Shown here piece after piece: positions 1 to 6,337 of a stretch of 6,337 nucleotides of DNA (the stretch's first letter is position 1; the number at the start of each line of letters is the position of its first letter). The translations under genes and the position numbers were made by a program. The notes beneath the pieces were generated by a model. The model saw only the letters and a list, made by a program, of their open reading frames with translations, was not told the DNA's origin and did not search any database. Source of the stretch: Clostridia bacterium (lineage in GTDB: Bacteria > Bacillota > Clostridia > Oscillospirales > Acutalibacteraceae); contig JAGACE010000144.1 in NCBI GenBank assembly GCA_017614275.1, forward strand, positions 1 through 6,337, written 5' to 3'.

Positions 1-1689
1 ACGGATCTTTCCAAGGACATAGAGAGACTGGACAAGCTCTATTTCCAGGAAGCTGAGCCGGGCGAACCGGAGCCGACTCTGAAACCTGCTGCCACACGGC
101 AGACGGGCTCTCGCTCCACGCCCCGCCGGAAGTCCGCGTCGAACGCGTCCCGTGCCCGTCAGACCAAAACGACCGGGAAGAAAGAATCCTCCGGGAAGAC
201 CCGGAAGAATCCCTTCGCGGCTCGTTCGGAGAAGACCCGCACGACCAAAAAGAAAACCCGGACCGCTCAAAAGGCCGCGAGTTCTGCGGCCCCACAGACC
301 GATCCCGACAAGCTGGTCTTCACCCCGCTGCCCCCGGAAGGGTATGCGGAGCCTGCCGAGAACCAGACGGCTGCCCGCGCCTCCGCGCTGGCGTCGGAGG
401 CCACCGGCACGGCGAAGCACGCGCTGGACACGATCGGCAACAAGGGCGCGGTCTATATCTCCGACACCAAACGTTCCGTCAGCGACATGCGCCGCCGGAC
501 GGCCGAGAACGCCTACCGCCGCCGCAACAACATGAAAGGCATGAGCGGGAAAGAGAAGGCCGGCTACATGCTGTCCCAGATCGGCCCCACGGTCCGCAGC
601 ATCCGCTCCGACCCGAAACGCCGGGAGGCGGCCTACAAGATCCTCATCGTGCTGATCGCGCTCCTGCTCGCCATCCACTGGACCTCCTGCATCAACGACA
701 TCCTGGGCTTCGCCCGCAGCGACAAGGAAAAAGTCGTCGTCGTCGAAGAGGGGGACACCACCAACAAACTCATCGGGAAGTTCGACCGGGCCGGGCTCAT
801 CAAGCACGGCACCATGTGCAAACTGTTCATCGCCATGACGTCGGACATCCGCAACGACAACGATAAATACCTGAAGGGCGAATTCACCCTGACCCCGGAC
901 ATGGGCATCGAGAAGATGCTCTCCACCTGTACCGCCACGCAGAAACGCGACACGGTCGAGATCACCTTCCCCGAAGGCTTCACCGTGGAGCAGATCGCCC
1001 AGAAACTGGAGGAGTCCAAGGTCTGCAGCAGGTCCGACTTCCTGAAGGCCACCAACTCGTCCCAGTACGATTACGACTTCCTCAAGGACATCAACAACGG
1101 CGACCAGCGGTACCACCTGCTGGAGGGCTACATGTATCCCGACACCTACGAGTTCTATGTCGGCGAAGACGCGTCCAGCGTCGTCTCCAAGCTGCTCAAC
1201 AACTTCTCCCAGAAGTGGTCCGATTCCTACGAGGCCAGAGCCAAGCAGCTCAACATGTCCATGGACGACGTCATCACGCTGGCGTCCATCGTCCAGAAGG
1301 AAGACAGCAACCCGGACAACATGGCGGTCATCGCGTCGGTCTTCTACAACCGTCTCAACTCCTCCGCCTATCCGTCCCTGCAGTCTGACGCCACGAACTA
1401 CTACGTCAACACCTACATCAAGCCGAACGCCAGTTCCGGCGAATACAACCTGTACCGGAACCGCTACAGCACCTACGTGTGCAAGGGTCTCCCGGTCGGT
1501 CCGATCTGCAGCCCCGGCGACGACGCCATCAAGTCCGTCCTGTGGCCTGCCAGCACCAACTACTACTTCTTCGCCCACGACGACGACGGCAACCTGTATG
1601 CCGCCCGCACCGCCTCCGAACAGAGCGTGAATGTCTACAACGCCCTGACCACCGGCGGCGGGTCCGACGAGGAGGAAGAGGAAGAGTAA
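1..1689 (+). CDS. mltG: Endolytic murein transglycosylase MltG (YceG/YrrL family), 5'-truncated by the window
   Basis: MltG is a membrane-anchored lytic transglycosylase that cuts nascent peptidoglycan glycan strands and is thought to set strand length. The frame is open from base 1, and 562 residues are visible (numbered from base 1). The first ATG is at 487, with no ribosome binding site there and coding-like sequence before it, so the true start lies upstream. Residues 1-211 are a low-complexity, mostly basic cytoplasmic tail. Residues 214-228 form one membrane segment after a positive stretch (KRREAAYK). Then come the LysM-like subdomain (about 240-300), the ITFPEGFTVEQIAQKL motif, LLEGYMYPDTYEF (373-385), the catalytic motif LASIVQKE with the probable catalytic Glu434 (codon 1300-1302), and GLPVGPICSPG (496-506). 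The C-terminus is six glutamates. E. coli MltG is about 340 residues; a long cytoplasmic extension is known from Streptococcus pneumoniae MltG. The family call is secure; the role of the tail is unknown. Confidence 0.95.
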   Translation, partial: TDLSKDIERLDKLYFQEAEPGEPEPTLKPAATRQTGSRSTPRRKSASNASRARQTKTTGKKESSGKTRKNPFAARSEKTRTTKKKTRTAQKAASSAAPQTDPDKLVFTPLPPEGYAEPAENQTAARASALASEATGTAKHALDTIGNKGAVYISDTKRSVSDMRRRTAENAYRRRNNMKGMSGKEKAGYMLSQIGPTVRSIRSDPKRREAAYKILIVLIALLLAIHWTSCINDILGFARSDKEKVVVVEEGDTTNKLIGKFDRAGLIKHGTMCKLFIAMTSDIRNDNDKYLKGEFTLTPDMGIEKMLSTCTATQKRDTVEITFPEGFTVEQIAQKLEESKVCSRSDFLKATNSSQYDYDFLKDINNGDQRYHLLEGYMYPDTYEFYVGEDASSVVSKLLNNFSQKWSDSYEARAKQLNMSMDDVITLASIVQKEDSNPDNMAVIASVFYNRLNSSAYPSLQSDATNYYVNTYIKPNASSGEYNLYRNRYSTYVCKGLPVGPICSPGDDAIKSVLWPASTNYYFFAHDDDGNLYAARTASEQSVNVYNALTTGGGSDEEEEEE

Positions 1690-1704
1690 GGAGACACTCA
1701 TTTG
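1688..1704 (+). promoter_or_regulatory. Ribosome binding site and TTG start of the U32-family gene
   Basis: AAGGAG at 1688-1693 uses the last two bases of the mltG stop codon (TAA, 1687-1689). It sits 8 bases before TTG at 1702-1704. The conserved family N-terminus (RIPELLAPAG) follows within five residues, and no ATG or GTG in this frame precedes it, so TTG is the best-supported start. The purine run 1669-1686 immediately upstream holds further Shine-Dalgarno-like sequences (GAGGAGG, AAGAGG) inside the last codons of mltG. Confidence 0.85.
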
Positions 1705-2958
1705 GAACAAAAACGTATCCCGGAGCTCCTGGCCCCTGCGGGGGACCGGGAGCGTCTGGATGCGGCGCTGCTCTACGGAGCGGACGCCGTCTATCTGGGG
1801 GCTCAGGAATTCGGGATGAGGGCGGCCCCGCCCAACTTCACCGAGGACGAACTGCGACAGGCGGTCCGGGACTGTCATGCCCGGAACGTCCGGGTCCATC
1901 TGACCGTCAACACCCTGCCCCGCAACGAAGAAGTGCCGGCTCTCCCGGCCTTTTTTGACTTTGCGAAGGACGCCGGCGTGGACGCGTTCATCATCGCCGA
2001 CGTCGGGGTCATGAAGCTCGCGCAGCAGTACGCGCCCGGGGTGGACATCCACATGTCCACGCAGGCGGGCGTCGTGAACTACCTGACCGCGCAGACGCTG
2101 TATGACATGGGCGCGAAGCGGATCGTCATGGCGCGGGAGTGCTCCCTGGACGAGATCCGGGAGATCCGCGCGAAGACCCCGAAAGACCTGGAGATCGAAG
2201 CCTTTGTCCACGGGGCGATGTGCATGTCGGTGTCCGGCCGCTGCCTGCTCTCGAACTACCTCACCGGACGGGACGGCAACCGGGGCGACTGCGCCCAGCC
2301 CTGCCGCTGGCAGTACCACCTTCTGGAGGAACAGCGGCCCGGCGAATTCATCGAACTCACCGAAGACGAACACGGGACCTACTTCCTGAACTCTCAGGAC
2401 ATGTGTCTCATCGAACATATCCCGGAACTCGTGGAGGCCGGTATCACCAGCTTCAAGATCGAGGGCCGGGCCAAGTCCGCCTTCTATGTCGGCGCGGTCA
2501 CGAACGCCTATCGGGCGGCCATCGACGGCTACCTCCGGGACCCGTCGCCGGACTACGCGCCGGAGCCCTGGATCGTGGACGAGGTCCGGAAGATCAGCTA
2601 CCGGGACTACTGCACCGGCTTCTATTTCGGTGCACCAAAAGACGACAGTCACATCTACTATGATGGGATCTACATCCGGGACTGGGACGTCATCGCGAAC
2701 GTCCTCTCCTCCGACGGCGAATTCGTCACCGTCACCCAGCGCAACCGGTTCTTCCGGGGCGATGAACTGGAGGTCATGACGCCGGGGGAGGAACCCTTCC
2801 CGTTGACCGTCACAGAGATGTTCAACGAAGCCATGGAGCCGATCGACGTCGCGCCGAACCCCATGGCCACCATCAAGATCCGATGCGACCGGGACATCCC
2901 GCAGGGCTCTGTCCTGAGGATCCGCAACCGCTCCCAGAAAGGGGAACCCAATGGATAG
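1702..2958 (+). CDS. trhP: U32-family protein, TrhP/YrrO-like (tRNA uridine-34 5-hydroxylation), TTG start
   Basis: The 418-residue product matches the U32 'peptidase' family, many of whose members are now known to act in hydroxylation rather than proteolysis. The TrhP branch (E. coli YegQ, B. subtilis YrrN/YrrO) forms 5-hydroxyuridine at position 34 of tRNA using prephenate. The N-terminus has the family pattern PELLAPAG followed by YGADAVYLG. Residues 167-184 carry the U32 signature (EAFVHGAMC...SGRCLLS). Cys174, Cys181, Cys197 and Cys235 have the spacing expected of iron-sulfur cluster ligands; Cys201 is an extra cysteine nearby. LNSQDMCLIEHIPELVEAGI and SFKIEGRAKS are further family blocks. 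Length is close to YrrO (about 420). In B. subtilis, yrrN and yrrO lie just after yrrL (mltG) and the methyltransferase gene yrrM; here no methyltransferase lies between. Exact substrate and subfamily (TrhP versus 23S rRNA-acting RlhA) are inferred from length and context. Confidence 0.88.
   Translation: MEQKRIPELLAPAGDRERLDAALLYGADAVYLGAQEFGMRAAPPNFTEDELRQAVRDCHARNVRVHLTVNTLPRNEEVPALPAFFDFAKDAGVDAFIIADVGVMKLAQQYAPGVDIHMSTQAGVVNYLTAQTLYDMGAKRIVMARECSLDEIREIRAKTPKDLEIEAFVHGAMCMSVSGRCLLSNYLTGRDGNRGDCAQPCRWQYHLLEEQRPGEFIELTEDEHGTYFLNSQDMCLIEHIPELVEAGITSFKIEGRAKSAFYVGAVTNAYRAAIDGYLRDPSPDYAPEPWIVDEVRKISYRDYCTGFYFGAPKDDSHIYYDGIYIRDWDVIANVLSSDGEFVTVTQRNRFFRGDELEVMTPGEEPFPLTVTEMFNEAMEPIDVAPNPMATIKIRCDRDIPQGSVLRIRNRSQKGEPNG
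2937..2953 (+). promoter_or_regulatory. Ribosome binding site and start of dgt, inside the end of the U32 gene
   Basis: GAAAGGGG at 2937-2944 lies 6 bases before ATG at 2951-2953. Both lie within the last codons of the upstream gene, whose stop is TAG at 2956-2958. The 8-base overlap ATGGATAG puts stop and start together, a layout typical of translational coupling. Coupling itself is inferred. Confidence 0.75.
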
Positions 2959-3946
2959 TGTACGGGAACTGACCCTGCAGAAAGAGGACCGCTACCTCTC
3001 GGACCTGGCGCAGAAGTGCCGGGACACGAAGGGGCGCGCAGTCCCGGAAGAAGAGGATGCGCTGCGGACCGCCTACCAGCGGGACCGCGACCGCATCATC
3101 CACTGCAACGCCTTCCGCCGTCTGCAGCACAAGACCCAGGTCTTTCTGTCGCCCTACGGCGACCACTACCGCACCCGCCTGACCCACACGCTGGAGGTCA
3201 GTCAGATCGCCCGGGCGCTGGCCGTTGGCCTGCGCGCCAACGAGGATCTGACCGAGGCCATCGCCCTCGGACACGACCTCGGGCACACGCCCTTCGGCCA
3301 CGCCGGAGAGCGGGCCCTGGACGCGGTCGTCTCCTTCGGGTTCCACCACTACGAGCAGAGCCTGCGCGTGGTGGACGTCATCGAAAAGAACGGCAGGGGC
3401 CTCAACCTGACCTGGGAGGTCCGGGACGGGATCCTGCACCACACGAAAGACGAGTTCCCCCACACGCTGGAGGGACGCCTGGTCCGTCACGCGGACCGGA
3501 TCGCCTATCTGAACCACGACATCGACGACGCCATCCGGGCGGGGCTGTTCACGGAAGAAGACCTGCCGGCCCACATCCGGGACGTCCTCGGGAAGCGCAA
3601 GAGCGAACGCATCAACACGCTGGTCCTCTCCACCCTGGAGTACACCGGGGCAGAGGTGGACATGGCGCCGGCCGTTCGGGAAGCCTATGAGGAACTGAAC
3701 GAGTACATGTTCGCCAACGTCTACACCAACCCCGTCTGCAAGGGCGAGGAGGGGAAGGCCGTGCTCATCGTGCAGGACCTCTACAACTACTTCCTGCAGC
3801 GGCCCGAGGAGATGCCCGAAGACTATCGGCGCATCGCCGAAACGGACTCCCCGGAACGGGGCGCCTGCGATTATATCTCCGGCATGAGCGACCGCTATGC
3901 CCTGAGAATGTACGAGAAGCTGTTCATCCCGAGCCCCTGGGCATAA
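2951..3946 (+). CDS. dgt: Dgt-like deoxynucleoside triphosphate triphosphohydrolase (HD domain, short form)
   Basis: The family removes the whole triphosphate from dNTPs (dGTP to deoxyguanosine plus tripolyphosphate), trimming dNTP pools in the cytoplasm. The 331-residue protein starts with a short lead and then the diagnostic block CNAFRRLQHKTQVF (52-65), followed by GDHYRTRLTHTLEVSQIAR (70-88). The HD metal ligands are visible as His79, His108-Asp109 (in GHDLGHTPFGH) and Asp182 (in HADRIAYLNHDIDDAI). Near the C-terminus, DYISGMSDRYALRMYEKLF is also typical of the family. It is much shorter than E. coli Dgt (505 residues) and belongs to the dGTPase-like group, whose nucleotide preference varies, so strict dGTP specificity should not be assumed. 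The start overlaps the previous gene by 8 bases; dnaG follows after 27 bases. A dgt-like gene next to dnaG-rpoD fits Clostridia as I recall them, and places dNTP control beside priming. Confidence 0.93.
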   Translation: MDSVRELTLQKEDRYLSDLAQKCRDTKGRAVPEEEDALRTAYQRDRDRIIHCNAFRRLQHKTQVFLSPYGDHYRTRLTHTLEVSQIARALAVGLRANEDLTEAIALGHDLGHTPFGHAGERALDAVVSFGFHHYEQSLRVVDVIEKNGRGLNLTWEVRDGILHHTKDEFPHTLEGRLVRHADRIAYLNHDIDDAIRAGLFTEEDLPAHIRDVLGKRKSERINTLVLSTLEYTGAEVDMAPAVREAYEELNEYMFANVYTNPVCKGEEGKAVLIVQDLYNYFLQRPEEMPEDYRRIAETDSPERGACDYISGMSDRYALRMYEKLFIPSPWA

Positions 3947-3957
3947 GAGGGGCCGCC

Positions 3958-3976
3958 AAAGGAGACGAATGGAATG
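3958..3976 (+). promoter_or_regulatory. Ribosome binding site and start of dnaG
   Basis: AAAGGAG at 3958-3964 lies 9 bases before ATG at 3974-3976. Another ATG at 3969 is out of frame and too close to the site. The 27-base gap between dgt and dnaG (3947-3973) holds only this site, with no room for a promoter plus leader and no hairpin followed by a T run. Confidence 0.8.
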
Positions 3977-5719
3977 CCAAGGATCCGAGAAGAGTTCCTG
4001 AATACCCTGCGCGACAGGCTGGATATCGAAGAATTCATATCCGGCTATGTCCATCTGAAGCGCGCGGGGCGGCTCTCCAAGGGCCTGTGTCCCTTCCACT
4101 CCGAAAAGACCCCGTCCTTCACCGTCTACCCTGAGAACCAGTCCTACTACTGCTTCGGCTGCGGCAAGGGGGGAGACATCATCACCTTCACCCGGGACAT
4201 CGAGAACCTCGACTATCTGGACGCCGTCCGCTTCCTGGCGGACCGCGCGGGGCTCAACATGCCCGACGACGACTACGACGACACCCTCTCCAAAAAGCGG
4301 AAGCGGATGCTGGAACTCAACAAAGAGGCCGCCCGGTTCTTCTATAAGGAACTGATGTCGGAGAAGGGCGCCGGGTGTCTGAAGTACTGGACCGAAGACC
4401 GCGGGCTGACCCTGCAGACCATCAAACATTTCGGTCTCGGCTACGCGCCGGACGACTGGCACGCCCTGCACTATTACATGCACGGGCTGCACTATTCCGA
4501 CCAGGAACTGTATGAGGCGAACCTCCTGCGCCGGTCGGAGAAAAACGGGAAGATCTATTACTACGACAACTTCCGCAACCGGGCCATGGTGCCCATCATC
4601 GATCTGAGAGGCAACGTCATCGCCTTCGGCGGACGCGTCCTCGACGACTCGCGACCCAAATACGTCAATACGTCGGACACGCTGGTCTACAAAAAGAGCA
4701 GCGCCCTGTTCGCATTGAACTTTGCCAAGGGCTCCGGGACCGATCAGCTGATCCTGTGCGAGGGCTACCTGGATGTCATCACCCTGCACCAGGCGGGCTT
4801 CACCAACGCCGTCGCCGGCCTCGGCACCGCCCTGACCGATGAGCAGGTCCGGCTCATCTCCCGTTACTGCAAGGAAGTCGTCCTGGCCTATGACAACGAC
4901 GACGCCGGCAGGACGGCCACCCACCGGGCCCTGGAAAAATTCGACAAGACGGATCTGACCGTACGCTCTCTGACCATGAGCGGCGGGAAGGATCCCGATG
5001 AGATCATCAAGACCTTCGGCGCGGAACGCTTCCGTTCCATGCTGGACGGCGCATCCAACGAGACAGAGTACAGACTCAACGAACAGCGGATGAGATTCGA
5101 CCTTGCCACCGATGACGGGAAGGTCCGCTACATCGAAGCGGCCTCCTTCGTCCTCGCGGCGCTGGCCCCGGCCGAACGCTATGTCTACACCTCGCGCGTG
5201 GCGGAGGAGACCGGCGTGGCCCGGGAGGCCATCGACGAGCAGATCGCCCGGGCTGTCAAACGACAGAGACGGCGAAGAGAGCGGGCGGATTTCACAGAGC
5301 TGAACCGCAGTCTCGGGAATGGGAGCGCGTCCGGCAGCAGGATCCCGGCAAAGGCGATCCGCGCGGAAGAGACCATACTGGCTTCGCTTCTGCGCAGCCC
5401 GGATTACGTGAAACGGCTGGAGCCCCTCCTGTCCGACTCCGACTTCCTGACCGACTTCGGCCGGAAGGCGTACGGCATCATCGCCGGGCGCCTCGGAGAG
5501 GGGAAGAGTGTGGAACCCTATGTGCTGTCCCAGTACTTCGACCCCGAAGAGATGGGCACGCTGGCCCGCATCCAGAATGCGGGAGCTCCGCTGTCCGGCA
5601 CGTTCCAGGAAGTGGAAGACTGCATCCGGGTCCTGAAACAGGCCGGAGAGGAGGCCTCCGCCCAGAGCGGCGGGGAGATCTCCGATGAAGAATTAAGGGA
5701 ACTGTTCTCGAAAAAGTAA
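3974..5719 (+). CDS. dnaG: DNA primase DnaG
   Basis: DnaG makes the short RNA primers for lagging-strand synthesis and works with the replicative helicase at the fork. The protein is complete at 581 residues, about the usual bacterial length. Domains in order: a CHC2 zinc-binding domain with Cys39, His42, Cys60 and Cys63 ([25 protein letters not shown]); the RNA polymerase core domain with [21 protein letters not shown] (about 200-220) and [10 protein letters not shown]; and a TOPRIM fold with Glu263 in CEGYLD and the metal-binding acidic pair Asp307/Asp309 in YDNDDAGR. All key residues are present. A C-terminal helicase-interaction domain covers about residues 450-581 ([14 protein letters not shown] onward), after a basic linker (KRQRRRRER). 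It lies 27 bases after dgt and 14 bases before rpoD. The last codons include TTA and AGG (5693-5698), unusual for this gene. Confidence 0.98.
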   Translation: MPRIREEFLNTLRDRLDIEEFISGYVHLKRAGRLSKGLCPFHSEKTPSFTVYPENQSYYCFGCGKGGDIITFTRDIENLDYLDAVRFLADRAGLNMPDDDYDDTLSKKRKRMLELNKEAARFFYKELMSEKGAGCLKYWTEDRGLTLQTIKHFGLGYAPDDWHALHYYMHGLHYSDQELYEANLLRRSEKNGKIYYYDNFRNRAMVPIIDLRGNVIAFGGRVLDDSRPKYVNTSDTLVYKKSSALFALNFAKGSGTDQLILCEGYLDVITLHQAGFTNAVAGLGTALTDEQVRLISRYCKEVVLAYDNDDAGRTATHRALEKFDKTDLTVRSLTMSGGKDPDEIIKTFGAERFRSMLDGASNETEYRLNEQRMRFDLATDDGKVRYIEAASFVLAALAPAERYVYTSRVAEETGVAREAIDEQIARAVKRQRRRRERADFTELNRSLGNGSASGSRIPAKAIRAEETILASLLRSPDYVKRLEPLLSDSDFLTDFGRKAYGIIAGRLGEGKSVEPYVLSQYFDPEEMGTLARIQNAGAPLSGTFQEVEDCIRVLKQAGEEASAQSGGEISDEELRELFSKK

Positions 5720-5736
5720 GGAGTATTGCTTCGATG
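5718..5736 (+). promoter_or_regulatory. Ribosome binding site and start of rpoD
   Basis: AAGGAG at 5718-5723 begins in the dnaG stop codon (TAA, 5717-5719) and lies 10 bases before ATG at 5734-5736. The nearby ATG at 5738 is in another frame. The arrangement repeats that at the mltG/U32 junction (stop codon merged with the next gene's AAGGAG) and supports co-transcription of dnaG and rpoD. Confidence 0.8.
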
Positions 5737-6337
5737 GATGAAAACAAACAAAAAGTGATCAACGGTCTGATCGAAAAAGGCCGCGCGGCCGGAAAGCTCA
5801 GCACCAATGACATCGATGCCGCCATCGTCGAACTGGACATGGAGATCGATGAACTCGACAAACTCTACGACACGCTGGAGAACAACAATATCGAGATCAT
5901 CGACGACCTGGGCGACGCCGCCCTGGACTCCCTGAACTTCGACGTCATCGGCGGGACGCAGAAGCCCGGCGAGATCACGGCGACCGACGCCTCGAAGAAC
6001 GCGGCGATGGACGACCCCGTCAAGGTTTACCTCAAGGAGATCGGACGGGTCCCCCTGCTGACGCCGGAAGAGGAGATCGAGCTGGCCATCCGGATCTCGG
6101 AGGGCGATGAGGAGGCCAAGAAGAAGCTGGCCGAATCCAACCTCCGTCTGGTCGTCAGCATCGCGAAGCGCTATGTGGGCCGCGGCATGCAGTTCCTGGA
6201 TCTCATCCAGGAAGGCAACCTCGGTCTCATCAAGGCGGTCGACAAGTTCGACTACACCAAGGGCTTCAAGTTCTCCACCTACGCCACCTGGTGGATCCGC
6301 CAGGCCATCACCCGCGCCATCGCGGACCAGGCCCGCA
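5734..6337 (+). CDS. rpoD: Primary (housekeeping) RNA polymerase sigma factor RpoD/SigA, 3'-truncated by the window
   Basis: This is the major sigma factor that directs RNA polymerase to housekeeping promoters. 201 residues are visible and the frame is still open at the last base. Residues 1 to about 65 resemble region 1.1 of primary sigma factors ([17 protein letters not shown], then an acidic helical stretch ending NIEIIDD). A short variable linker follows. Region 1.2 begins around residue 93 ([20 protein letters not shown]). Region 2 starts near 128: [20 protein letters not shown], then [21 protein letters not shown] (2.1-2.2) and [22 protein letters not shown] (2.3-2.4), where the tryptophans help melt the -10 element. 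The presence of region 1.1 plus this sequence marks a primary rather than alternative sigma factor. Regions 3 and 4 lie beyond the window. The dnaG-rpoD order is conserved in many bacteria. Confidence 0.97.
   Translation, partial: MDENKQKVINGLIEKGRAAGKLSTNDIDAAIVELDMEIDELDKLYDTLENNNIEIIDDLGDAALDSLNFDVIGGTQKPGEITATDASKNAAMDDPVKVYLKEIGRVPLLTPEEEIELAIRISEGDEEAKKKLAESNLRLVVSIAKRYVGRGMQFLDLIQEGNLGLIKAVDKFDYTKGFKFSTYATWWIRQAITRAIADQAR

Noticed and set aside
28..45. Resemblance between the visible MltG start (ERLDKLYF) and RpoD region 1.1 (DELDKLYD)
   Set aside because: Only a short charged-helix pattern is shared, which is common by chance; nothing else in the flanks suggests common origin.
487..489. 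ATG as the start of mltG
   Set aside because: No Shine-Dalgarno sequence precedes it, and the frame upstream is open to base 1 with a third-position G/C preference like the rest of the gene. The ATGs at 532 and 541 are no better.
152..535. Arg/Pro-rich 127-codon frame on the + strand
   Set aside because: It lies in another frame over the basic tail of mltG, has no ribosome binding site, and its composition is what that GC-rich DNA gives when read out of frame. The mltG frame is open across it to base 1.
733..744. Four tandem GTC repeats in mltG
   Set aside because: They encode Val-Val-Val-Val at the start of the extracytoplasmic domain; four trinucleotide units are too few to call a phase-variable repeat.
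2873..4924. Long minus-strand gene opposite dgt and dnaG
   Set aside because: It is a codon-bias shadow in exact register with two well-recognised genes; the predicted protein is compositionally skewed and lacks known motifs.
5702..5729. Possible promoter before rpoD (CTGTTC ... 16 bases ... TATTGC)
   Set aside because: Both hexamers match the consensus poorly and overlap the ribosome binding site and stop codon region.
5779..5790. 12-base perfect palindrome GGCCGCGCGGCC near the start of rpoD
   Set aside because: It lies in ordinary codons (Gly-Arg-Ala-Ala) of a GC-rich gene, has no loop or following T run, and is not repeated elsewhere in the window that I can see. An operator or attenuator role is not supported.
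5478..5861. Minus-strand frames across the dnaG-rpoD junction
   Set aside because: They overlap the conserved end of dnaG and start of rpoD, have Ser/Arg/Pro-rich products with no family resemblance, and no convincing ribosome binding site was seen.

Overview
The window comes from a GC-rich bacterial chromosome, most likely an anaerobic Firmicute of the class Clostridia (an Oscillospiraceae/Ruminococcaceae-like relative). This assignment is inferred from three things: the gene families, the strong AAGGAG-type ribosome binding sites, and gene order. The order joins two arrangements known from Firmicutes: mltG next to a U32-family gene (Bacillus subtilis yrrL...yrrN-yrrO) and dnaG next to the housekeeping sigma factor gene. 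Base composition is visibly GC-rich, with a strong G/C preference at third codon positions. No 16S or other direct taxonomic marker is present.

Layout: all five genes lie on the + strand and are packed almost without gaps. (1) 1-1689 is the 3' part of mltG, an endolytic murein transglycosylase with a very long basic cytoplasmic N-terminus; its start lies upstream of the window. (2) 1702-2958 is a U32 'peptidase' of the TrhP/YrrO type (tRNA uridine-34 hydroxylation family), starting at TTG. (3) 2951-3946 is a short-form Dgt-like dNTP triphosphohydrolase with an HD domain, overlapping the previous gene by 8 bases. (4) 3974-5719 is dnaG, a complete primase. (5) 5734-6337 is the 5' part of rpoD/sigA, the primary sigma factor, cut by the window end within conserved region 2.

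The gaps are 12, -8, 27 and 14 bases. No terminator or convincing promoter is visible, so the simplest reading is one transcription unit, or overlapping units, joining cell-wall synthesis, tRNA modification, dNTP pool control, replication priming and transcription initiation. This is a variant of the 'macromolecular synthesis' operon (rpsU-dnaG-rpoD in E. coli).

This is essentially a core housekeeping region. I see no mobile element, CRISPR array, RNA gene, defence system or other clearly novel system. The points worth a second look are modest: the basic low-complexity tail and cysteine content of MltG, its hexaglutamate C-terminus that merges into the next gene's ribosome binding site, the composite operon, and a 683-codon antisense open frame that codon bias explains.
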